A stretch of 40,445 nt of DNA. Source: DRQF01 sp964559135. Lineage in GTDB: Bacteria; Planctomycetota; GCA-002687715; DRQF01. This document shows, piece after piece, positions 34,639 through 40,445 of the stretch. The DNA lies in assembly GCA_964559135.1 (NCBI GenBank), contig CAZLGG010000028.1:1-40445 (forward strand). The letters are read 5' to 3'. The notes below the pieces were generated by a model, which worked only from the letters and a program-made list of their open reading frames with translations, did no database searches and was not told the DNA's origin. The stretch's first letter is position 1. Each line of letters starts with the position of its first letter. The position numbers were made by a program, and so were the translations under genes.

Positions 34639-35810
34639 CTCCGGGGGACGGCGGGCCGTCCGATGAGGAAGTGGGGGAGACGAATTTCGAACGTACACCC
34701 CACGAGCCCGCATCTCGCTTTCAATTCCCCGCCATGGGCCTCGACGATGGCCTTCGAAAGGGTGAGTCCCAGCCCAGTGCCGAATGATTTCGTCGTGAAC
34801 AGGGGTTCGAAGATGCGGTTGAGTGTGGTGGCCGGGATCCCAGGGCCGTCGTCGCTCACGGAGATGCTCGTAGCAATGGAATCGCTGGCGAAGCGGACTT
34901 CGACGCGACCTTCCTCGCCGATAGCCTCCGTCGCATTGCGGATGAGGTTGGAGACTGCCTGACGTACCTGATCCTGATCGAAGGCGGCTCTTCCCGACAC
35001 GGCGCCCGGGATGAGCTCGATCGTCACGCCAGGAGGATGAGGAACTTCCTCGATGACGGATTTCAGGAACGACTCCAGGTCCACCGAGTCGCGCGCGGGC
35101 TCTTCCACCTTGAGGAGTCGCATGAGACCCGAGACGATGGCGTTGGCTCGCGCGACGCTGCGTTCGATTTTTTCCAGATGACTCTTCACGTCCTCGGACG
35201 CCTCATTCGCCAGCTTCGATTTCAGCAGGTACGTGGATGTACTGATGACGCCGAGCGGGTTTCTGAGTTCATGGTTGATCGCTGCGCTGAATTGCCCGAT
35301 CAGCGCCAAGCGGTCGATGTTGCGGGTGCGGGAGCGAAGGTCCGTCCAATAGGAGCTCAGAATGATTCCGAGGTCGAGGTCGAGAACCTTCTGAAGGGCG
35401 GTGGCCGTCTCCGAGATGGTGAGGCCTTTGGGGAGCGTGATGCGACCAAGTCCCCTGATGAGTTCTTCGCGGAGCCAGTTCATCGCCCCGATCATGAGAT
35501 GCTCGTCCACGCCCGAATTGAGGTGAACGATCCCTACGCGCATGCGTTTTTCCGCGTAGGACTCATCGTAGGGGGGGACGAAGAGTTCGGATAACCATCC
35601 TGCCAGAGCAATGCGTTGTCGGACCAATTGCTCACGGCCGCCGTGAAACACGGCCAGGGCTTCGGGATGGCGTTCGAGGCGCACATAGAACCTATCGGCG
35701 ATTTTCGGCAATTCCTCATCCATCGGCTGCTTGAGACGCCCCATGATTTCTTCGACGCGGGGCGTGAGTTCGAGGATGCGTTGGTAGGCGTTTCTCGGGG
35801 CCGCGCTCAT
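34623..35810 (-). CDS. Globin-coupled sensor histidine kinase
   Basis: A 395-residue cytosolic protein; ATG 35810 lies 4 nt below the stop of the upstream kinase gene. Residues 1-150 are a protoglobin-type sensor globin: helix B Tyr42 in RFYVRLERHPEALAVF, and proximal His96 in RVGIVHLNSGVDEHLMIGAM. The kinase core follows: H-box His180 (LIGQFSAAINHELRNPLGVI), N-box (AVSNLIRNATEAI), G1 (SVSDDGPGIP), and F/G2 (IFEPLFTTKSFGTGLGLTLSKAIVEAHGG). Sensor globins bind O2, CO or NO at heme and switch the attached output. There is no receiver, so its partner is expected nearby; the NtrC-type gene (37009) is the obvious candidate. The long upstream frame (to 35897) overlaps the previous gene and is rejected. 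Confidence 0.9.
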   Translation of the reverse strand: MSAAPRNAYQRILELTPRVEEIMGRLKQPMDEELPKIADRFYVRLERHPEALAVFHGGREQLVRQRIALAGWLSELFVPPYDESYAEKRMRVGIVHLNSGVDEHLMIGAMNWLREELIRGLGRITLPKGLTISETATALQKVLDLDLGIILSSYWTDLRSRTRNIDRLALIGQFSAAINHELRNPLGVISTSTYLLKSKLANEASEDVKSHLEKIERSVARANAIVSGLMRLLKVEEPARDSVDLESFLKSVIEEVPHPPGVTIELIPGAVSGRAAFDQDQVRQAVSNLIRNATEAIGEEGRVEVRFASDSIATSISVSDDGPGIPATTLNRIFEPLFTTKSFGTGLGLTLSKAIVEAHGGELKARCGLVGCTFEIRLPHFLIGRPAVPRSQPSS

Positions 35811-35814
35811 GGTG

Positions 35815-36921
35815 CTATGACTCCGGCAAGACAATGCGGAACACCGCCCCACCCTCGGGGTGATTGAAGGCCTGGATCGTCCCACCATGCTCTTCAATCA
35901 CGCGCAGAGTCAGTGCCAGACCGAGCCCGGTACCGCGCGTGCGGGTCGTGAAGAACGGTTTGAAGATCTCACTGACGATGTCGGGAGCAAGTCCCGGGCC
36001 AGTGTCGCGGATCTCCAGAAGGAATCGAGCGCCATTGTGCGTGCGGCGGGCGTTCACCTCGATGCGTCGATTCTCGACTCCTTCAACCGCCAACAGTGCA
36101 TTCTCGAAGAGGTTTCGCAGAACCAAGCGAAAGCTGTTCGCATCGAGGGGCCATGTGGCAGCTTCCTCTTCGATGTCGGTCTGGAAGACGACCTCCTGCG
36201 GGGGCTGATCCCGCCGGACTTCATGCCAAGCCATCGTGACGAGCTCACGGATGGATGTCGGAAACCTCTTGACCACGATGGGACGACTGAAAACGAGGAG
36301 GTCGTCCACCAACTCGTGGAGGCGCACGAGCCGGTTCAGCATCGTCTTCTTGATGCCTTCCATTCCCGGAGGTTCACCGGTGGCTTCGAGGATGACTTCG
36401 AGGGCCTGGCGAATTCCCGTGATGGGATTACGGATCTCGTGGGCCAAGGTCGCGGCCATTTGACCGATCATCGCGAGTTGCTCCTGGTGGCGAAGCTGTC
36501 GCTCGAGCCGATCTCGGTCTCTTTCCAGGCGATGCCTTTCCTTGGCCTTCCGGAAGGCAGCAACGACGGCCTCCACGGGCATGTCCTTCAAGAGGAAGGC
36601 GAAGGCGCCCTTCTCGACGGCCGAGATGGCGGACTGGATCGTGGCATTGCCGGTCAGGACGATGCTCAAACAGTCGGGGCAGATCTCGCCCAGATGTATC
36701 AGGAGATCCTCCCCGGAGCCGTCCGGGAGTCTGAGGTCCACGAAGGCGACGTCCGGTTGGTGTTGCTTCAGGCATTCCCTGGCCTCCGTGACGCTCCCGG
36801 CTCGCGTGATGGTGGCTCCCTCCGACTCGAGAATCTCTTGAAGATTCCCGGCGAAATCAGCGTTGTCTTCGATCAGGAGGACATCGAGGGGGTCTGTTGA
36901 CCCGAAGGCGGTCGCCGTCAC
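35815..36921 (-). CDS. Receiver-histidine kinase (REC-HisKA-HATPase)
   Basis: A 368-residue protein starting at GTG 36921 (GGGAA upstream). The open frame extends to 37611 but would overlap the divergent NtrC-type gene and is not protein-like. The N-terminal REC has DVLLIEDN, phospho-Asp62 (VAFVDLRLPDGSG), VLTGNA and Lys112. A short coiled coil (about 122-148) leads to the kinase: His161 (MIGQMAATLAHEIRNPITGI), N-box (LVLRNLFENALLAV), DTGPGLAP and FFTTRTRGTGLGLALTLRVIEEHGG. It has no sensor of its own, so its input is phosphate arriving on the REC. The likely position is an intermediate or integrator between the globin kinase (next gene, 4-nt gap) and the NtrC protein encoded divergently. Confidence 0.9.
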   Translation of the reverse strand: MTATAFGSTDPLDVLLIEDNADFAGNLQEILESEGATITRAGSVTEARECLKQHQPDVAFVDLRLPDGSGEDLLIHLGEICPDCLSIVLTGNATIQSAISAVEKGAFAFLLKDMPVEAVVAAFRKAKERHRLERDRDRLERQLRHQEQLAMIGQMAATLAHEIRNPITGIRQALEVILEATGEPPGMEGIKKTMLNRLVRLHELVDDLLVFSRPIVVKRFPTSIRELVTMAWHEVRRDQPPQEVVFQTDIEEEAATWPLDANSFRLVLRNLFENALLAVEGVENRRIEVNARRTHNGARFLLEIRDTGPGLAPDIVSEIFKPFFTTRTRGTGLGLALTLRVIEEHGGTIQAFNHPEGGAVFRIVLPES

Positions 36922-36938
36922 GTGGTATTCCCCGTATT

Positions 36939-36954
36939 GGGCCCGCGAATTGCT
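36939..36954 (+). promoter_or_regulatory. Probable sigma54 promoter of the NtrC-type gene
   Basis: GGGCCCG-CGAA-TTGCT keeps GG-N10-GC and the full TTGCT; five of seven bases of the -24 block match TGGCACG. Transcription would start near 36965, 44 nt before the ATG. ATTCCCCGTAT (36927-36937) just upstream resembles ATTCCCCCGTAT (33019-33030) upstream of the Usp unit. Confidence 0.5.
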
Positions 36955-37008
36955 ATGTATTGGGGGAGAATCACCCACCCAAGTCCATCCTAAGCGCAGG
37001 GAAGGGGA

Positions 37009-38433
37009 ATGACCATGACTGTCGTCCACAAGTCGCCCGCTCCATCTCAGTCTCCGGCGGAGACGATTCTCATCGTCGAAGACGAGGATCTGATTCGCAT
37101 GTCGCTCAAGACGCGCCTGGAGCGCTCCGGATTTCGCGTCCTTGACGCGGCGACGGGCGAGGAGGGCCTGAAGCTCCTCGAGGATCGGTACATCGATCTG
37201 GTCCTTCTCGACTACAAGCTCCCGGACCTGGATGGCCTCGAGATCCTCCGGCGGATACGGGGCAAGCACCCGGGGCAGGTGACGATCATGATGACCGCAT
37301 TCAGCACCGTCGACACCGTCGTGGAGGCCATGCAGCAGGGAGCCTACACCTACGTCAAGAAACCCTTCGAGTTTCCGGAGATGCTGGAGCACATCAAACG
37401 GGGGCTCGAGACGACGCGACTTCGCCGCGAGGTGGCACGATTGCGCGAGGAGTCCGAAAAGAACGACCAGGCCCCCGTTCTGATCGGCTCCGGCCCATTG
37501 ATGGCGGACATCGAGGAGACGATTCAAAGACTCAACGAGGCCGGCACGTCGACGGCGCTTGTCTTGGGCGAGAGCGGCACGGGCAAGAACGTGGTGGCCA
37601 AGCGGCTGCACTACACCTCGTCTCGGGCGCGCGGTCCGTTCATGACGATCACCTGCACGGATTTCAGCGAGAACCTGCTGGAGAGTGAGCTATTCGGCCA
37701 CCAAAAAGGAGCGTTCACGGGGGCTGCGAGCGCCAAGCCCGGCCTGTTCGAGCTTGCCGACGGGGGTACCATTTTTCTCGACGAGATCGGAGACATGCCT
37801 CTCCAGCTCCAAACCAAACTGCTCAGATTCCTCGACGAGAGGCGGTTTCGAAGGGTCGGCGGCACGAACGAAATCTCCGTCGATGTCCGCATCATCGCGG
37901 CGACGAACAAGGATCTCTCCACGTTGATTCGAGATAAGGTCTTCCGCGAGGATCTGTTCTATCGACTTGCCGTCGTTCCGATTCGAGTCCCGCCGCTCCG
38001 TGAGCGCCCCGAGGACATTCCCGCACTTGCGAAACTTTTCATCGATTCCCTCTCGAAAGAATTCCACCGCGAGGTGATTGGCATGACGCCCGCCTTCGAG
38101 CAAGCGCTCCAGGCGCACGACTGGCCCGGCAACGTTCGCGAACTCAGGAACGTCATCGAGCGGGCTCTCATCCTCGGTCGTGGAGAGTACCTGGATGTCG
38201 ATGACTTGCCGCCCGATTTGGGTGGAAAGGGCGGGAGTGGTGCGCGGGAACCCGTGGACTACGTTCTGGGGCCGGAGGGCCTTGACTTCGAGGATTTCGA
38301 GAAGAGTCTGATCGTGAGGGCTCTGAAGCTGAGCGAAGGAAATCAGACCGGCGCAGCCAGGCTCCTCCACATGACCCGTGACCAAATCCGCTACCGCATG
38401 GAGAAATTCGGGATCGACCTCGCGGACATCTGA
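37009..38433 (+). CDS. NtrC-family sigma54-dependent response regulator
   Basis: A 474-residue protein; ATG 37009 (or ATG 37015) follows AGGGAAGGGGA. The REC domain has LIVEDED, phospho-Asp68 (LVLLDYKLPDLDG), MMTAFS and Lys117 (YVKKPFE). The AAA+ domain has Walker A GESGTGKN (187-194), the sigma54-contacting GAFTGA loop (234-239), Walker B GGTIFLDEIGDM and sensor segments DVRIIAATN and LPLRERPEDIP-type residues (here PPLRERPEDIP). The Fis-type HTH at the C-terminus is QTGAARLLHMTRDQIRYRMEKFGI. When phosphorylated it would hexamerise and open sigma54 promoters. Four sigma54-like promoters within 7 kb, including one before its own gene, make these neighbours its likely targets. Two orphan kinases are encoded divergently. 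Confidence 0.95.
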   Translation: MTMTVVHKSPAPSQSPAETILIVEDEDLIRMSLKTRLERSGFRVLDAATGEEGLKLLEDRYIDLVLLDYKLPDLDGLEILRRIRGKHPGQVTIMMTAFSTVDTVVEAMQQGAYTYVKKPFEFPEMLEHIKRGLETTRLRREVARLREESEKNDQAPVLIGSGPLMADIEETIQRLNEAGTSTALVLGESGTGKNVVAKRLHYTSSRARGPFMTITCTDFSENLLESELFGHQKGAFTGAASAKPGLFELADGGTIFLDEIGDMPLQLQTKLLRFLDERRFRRVGGTNEISVDVRIIAATNKDLSTLIRDKVFREDLFYRLAVVPIRVPPLRERPEDIPALAKLFIDSLSKEFHREVIGMTPAFEQALQAHDWPGNVRELRNVIERALILGRGEYLDVDDLPPDLGGKGGSGAREPVDYVLGPEGLDFEDFEKSLIVRALKLSEGNQTGAARLLHMTRDQIRYRMEKFGIDLADI

Positions 38434-38453
38434 CGGGGCTCCCGAGGGTTCGC

Positions 38454-38666
38454 TCAGACGGGCTGGATGTCCTCTTCATCCTCATGGCCTTCACCGGCGG
38501 TGAGGATCACACCCATCCACAGCCCGACGATGCCCCATGCCAGCATCATGTGATACATGAGAGCGCTGTCCGTGATGCCGTTCAGCCAGCCCATCTGGCT
38601 GATCAGGACCCCGACCGCGAGACCGGTCATCACCCCGCCGCCCATGGAGAGAAGGATCTTCTTCAT
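38454..38666 (-). CDS. Small two-TM membrane protein
   Basis: A 70-residue protein; ATG 38666 has AGGAGC about 10 nt upstream. Two hydrophobic helices (MGGGVMTGLAVGVLISQMGWL and ALMYHMMLAWGIVGLWMGVIL) are joined by a short loop, followed by an acidic tail (GEGHEDEEDIQPV). It lies 55 nt below the CBS-domain gene on the same strand, so it is probably co-transcribed from the sigma54 promoter at 39260. I do not recognise the family. The acidic tail would face the cytoplasm if both termini are inside. It is too short for enzyme activity and could be a membrane anchor, a respiratory-complex accessory or a stress peptide. Confidence 0.72.
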   Translation of the reverse strand: MKKILLSMGGGVMTGLAVGVLISQMGWLNGITDSALMYHMMLAWGIVGLWMGVILTAGEGHEDEEDIQPV

Positions 38667-38721
38667 CGGATTGCACGCTCCTGTCGATGACTGTGTGAAA
38701 TTCCCCAGTCCTTCTGCGAAA

Positions 38722-39231
38722 TCACGCAGTCAGAGTCCTGAGGATGTCCATGGTCGAGATGATACCCGAAATCTCGCCGTTTTCATCTGTCACCAGAAGG
38801 CGATGCACCTTGTTGTCTGTCATCATCCCGGCCGCCTCCTTGATCGAGGCTGTCCCTGGAATCGTCAACAGCTCCGTGTTCATGAAGTCCCTGGCCGTCG
38901 CGGCGTCATCCACGGGGATCTCATACTCGTTGTACTCGAAGGTGTCCCCGTCGATGAAGCGGAAGAAATCGTGAGGCCGATGGGGCTCTCGGTCGGAGGT
39001 GTTGGCGAACCACTCCATCACGTCCCGCCACGAAACGATCCCCACGACGCGATCACCCGTATCCTTCACCGCGACCCCCGAGACGTCCTGCTCGGTCAAG
39101 ACCTTTTCGATCTCCCGAGCCGTGGCTCCGAGGGATACGGAGACGATGTTCTCGTGCATCACATCGCTTACCGTCAGCAGATGCCAGCGTTCGACGCGAG
39201 GAGCGTGTTCTCCGGTTTCTCGAGTGGTCAT
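38722..39231 (-). CDS. CBS-domain-pair protein
   Basis: A 169-residue protein. Start ATG 39231 has a near-perfect SD (AAAGGAGGTGG), so the upstream ATG at 39264 is rejected. Two CBS motifs are visible. The first is TVSDVMHENIVSVSLGATAREIEKVLTEQDVSGVAVKD with VVGIVSWRDVMEWF; the second is ARDFMNTELLTIPGTASIKEAAGMMTDNKVHRLLVTD with ISGIISTMDILRTL. A 30-residue acidic insertion lies between them. CBS pairs bind adenylates (AMP, ATP, NAD, SAM or c-di-AMP) and report energy status. The free-standing form without an effector domain suggests regulation through partner binding. It is divergent from the second Usp gene with facing sigma54 elements. Confidence 0.9.
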   Translation of the reverse strand: MTTRETGEHAPRVERWHLLTVSDVMHENIVSVSLGATAREIEKVLTEQDVSGVAVKDTGDRVVGIVSWRDVMEWFANTSDREPHRPHDFFRFIDGDTFEYNEYEIPVDDAATARDFMNTELLTIPGTASIKEAAGMMTDNKVHRLLVTDENGEISGIISTMDILRTLTA

Positions 39232-39259
39232 GATTCCACCTCCTTTCAACTCGGAAGTC

Positions 39260-39275
39260 AGCAAGCGGTGTGCCG
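39260..39275 (-). promoter_or_regulatory. Sigma54 promoter of the CBS / small membrane protein unit
   Basis: Read on the minus strand: CGGCACA-CCGC-TTGCT, with GG-N10-GC exact, five of seven -24 bases and all of -12. Predicted start near 39250, giving a leader of only about 19 nt that contains the strong SD. Confidence 0.72.
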
Positions 39276-39289
39276 TAGGTGCGTCGATG

Positions 39290-39305
39290 CGGTACGATGC
39301 TTGCT
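39290..39305 (+). promoter_or_regulatory. Sigma54 promoter of the second Usp gene
   Basis: CGGTACG-ATGC-TTGCT keeps GG-N10-GC, five of seven -24 bases and all of TTGCT. Predicted start near 39316, 62 nt before the ATG. It is divergent from the CBS-unit promoter, 15 bp away. Confidence 0.65.
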
Positions 39306-39377
39306 ACATGTTCATCGGGCCGCAGGTCGCGCCGTGATTCGTGACGGCCGGACGCTGCCGCCCAGAAAGGAGACACG

Positions 39378-40337
39378 ATGTTTCCGAACAAGGTGCTCGT
39401 TTGCATTGACGATGTCGAGGACTTCCACGAATTCAAGCACGAGTTGGGGTGGATCGCCCGGCACCTGAGAGTCGGTCTGGTCCTCTTCCACTCATCACCC
39501 CTTCGCTGGTCGGCCCAGCCCCGCGTCGAGGGGTTGCCGAGCGGTGACGAAGAACGCCTCTTGGAGCTGGTCGACGACGAGGCTCTGGTCAACGTCGAGG
39601 TCGAAGTCCATGCCAAGGAGACCTCGTCGCCGCTCATTGACGCCATCATCGAGGCGGCGACGGAGAAAGGGTGCGATCTGCTTCTCGTTCCGACTCATGC
39701 TCGCCGGGGTTTGGAGTGGTTGCTCTACGGCAGCGTCGCGGATGCCATCCTTCGCTCGTGCCGGATTCCACTCCTGAGCGTCGACTTGGAACGTGTCCCG
39801 AAGGACCCTCGTGCGACGGCCTTCGACCGCATCGTCGTGCCGATGGATTTTTCACGCCTGTCCGAGCAGGCCTACCGCTTTGCTCTCTCGCTTCTGGACA
39901 GAATTCCAGCTCCCATCAGTCTCTTTCACGTGATCGACGACTTCTACACGACGAGTTATCCGTTGGGCGGGTTGCCTAGTCTCGACTCCTATGTTCCGGC
40001 CTTGATCGAACGCGTGGAACATGAGCTTCGCGAGGTGGCCGACCGTTGGAAGCCGTCGCTCAAGACCGAAGTGGACACCGTCGTGCGTGTCGGACGTCTC
40101 ACGGATGAGCTCGCCCATCTCGTTGGCGAGTACGAGAATCCTCTCGTCGTCCTTTCGACGGCCGGGCGTGACAGCTTGGGGGACTTCTTCCTCGGCAGCA
40201 GGGCCGAGCGGATCGTGCGCACCGCGCGGTGCTCCGTGCTGTCGTTGCCTCAACTCTGGTTGAAATCGGGCTCGGCGCCGGCTGCGGAACGAGCGCCTGA
40301 AGGCGGTGAGGGGCTCGTCGGGCTCGATCCCGCCTGA
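39378..40337 (+). CDS. Tandem universal stress protein, second copy
   Basis: A 319-residue protein; ATG 39378 follows AAAGGAG. It has the same two-domain Usp layout as the 33121 gene. Domain 1 (about 1-140): KVLVCIDD, then CDLLLVPTHARRGLEWLLYGSVADAILRSCRIPLL. Domain 2 (about 150-295): RIVVPMDFSRLSEQAYRFALSL, then LVVLSTAGRDSLGDFFLGSRAERIVRTARCSVLSLP. The GRDSLGD(Y/F)-LGSRAERI block is nearly identical in the two proteins, indicating a recent or constrained duplication, while the first domains have diverged. An extra Gly/Glu/Ala-rich tail of about 25 residues is present here. Its sigma54 promoter matches that of the first copy. Confidence 0.9.
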   Translation: MFPNKVLVCIDDVEDFHEFKHELGWIARHLRVGLVLFHSSPLRWSAQPRVEGLPSGDEERLLELVDDEALVNVEVEVHAKETSSPLIDAIIEAATEKGCDLLLVPTHARRGLEWLLYGSVADAILRSCRIPLLSVDLERVPKDPRATAFDRIVVPMDFSRLSEQAYRFALSLLDRIPAPISLFHVIDDFYTTSYPLGGLPSLDSYVPALIERVEHELREVADRWKPSLKTEVDTVVRVGRLTDELAHLVGEYENPLVVLSTAGRDSLGDFFLGSRAERIVRTARCSVLSLPQLWLKSGSAPAAERAPEGGEGLVGLDPA

Positions 40338-40408
40338 GGCGAGGGGGGAGGGGGAGGCCGCAAGCGGGGACGGTCGTCCGGGATCGTCCTGTTGGCTAAG
40401 CTCCCCGC

Positions 40409-40445
40409 ATGGGGACACTGAGTGACGTTCTGTGGACGAGGAGGC
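40409..40445 (+). CDS. Possible start of a further gene, cut by the window
   Basis: An ATG at 40409 opens a frame (MGTLSDVLWTRR) that is still open at the window edge. There is no good SD and only twelve codons are visible, so this is tentative. The 70 bp before it (40338-40408) contain a G-rich stretch and no clear terminator. Confidence 0.25.
   Translation, partial: MGTLSDVLWTRR

Noticed and set aside
36922..37611. Long upstream extension of the receiver-kinase frame
   Set aside because: It runs antisense to the REC and AAA+ parts of the NtrC-type gene and is not protein-like. GTG 36921 sits immediately before the REC domain.
1..40445. CRISPR arrays, insertion sequences, tRNA or rRNA genes, prophage
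   Set aside because: No regularly spaced repeats, transposase motifs, terminal inverted repeats, cloverleaf-like segments or phage structural genes were seen on reading both strands.

Overview
The window is GC-rich, gene-dense bacterial DNA with no rRNA, tRNA, CRISPR array or insertion sequence that I could find. The best guess for the host is a Planctomycetota-type bacterium. This is inferred from the run of large secreted repeat or beta-rich proteins that share a terminal module ending in a 'FQAVI...TNAV.(V/L).I.P' tail, from the S8 protease with PKD domains, and from the coexistence of a direct glutaminyl-tRNA synthetase with GluQRS. I cannot confirm the phylum without a marker-gene search.

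Layout. (1) 1-933: the 3' end of a hybrid sensor kinase. (2) 899-4701, minus strand: a four-gene, translationally coupled operon (HAMP membrane protein, prepilin-like protein with Asp/Asn-Gly loops, PilX-like protein, HEAT-like protein), probably for a type IV pilus or pseudopilus. (3) 4855-7653: an HDOD signalling protein, a BadF/NAGK-like sugar kinase, and an ECF sigma factor with a cysteine-bearing C-terminal extension. (4) 7673-13502, minus strand: a complete RND efflux operon (TolC, MFP, RND pump) with ATGA overlaps. (5) 13503-14198: no gene, but a run of stem-loops ending in a strong intrinsic terminator on the plus strand, a candidate structured RNA. (6) 14199-30126: a secretome island with an S8 protease, a beta-helix protein, and two pairs of secreted beta-rich proteins arranged head to head around glnS. 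(7) 30186-32947: gluQ and a membrane alpha/beta-hydrolase.

(8) 33068-40337 is the most interesting part. Two tandem-Usp proteins, a hemerythrin-like protein, a globin-coupled histidine kinase, a receiver-histidine kinase, an NtrC-type sigma54 activator, a CBS-pair protein and a small two-TM protein sit together. The sequence upstream of four transcription units carries -24/-12 (sigma54) elements with GG-N10-GC spacing: one exact (TGGCACG-N4-TTGCT at 33068), one strong and two weaker. The reading I favour is a self-contained regulon. Oxygen, NO or redox is sensed by a heme-globin kinase and relayed with the second kinase to the NtrC protein. That protein then switches on the Usp/hemerythrin and CBS/Usp units and possibly its own gene. 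The architecture and promoter elements are read directly from the sequence; the ligand, the relay order and the physiology are inference.

Start codons were moved downstream from the longest frame wherever a Shine-Dalgarno (SD) match, a signal peptide or a divergent neighbour argued for it; each entry says so.
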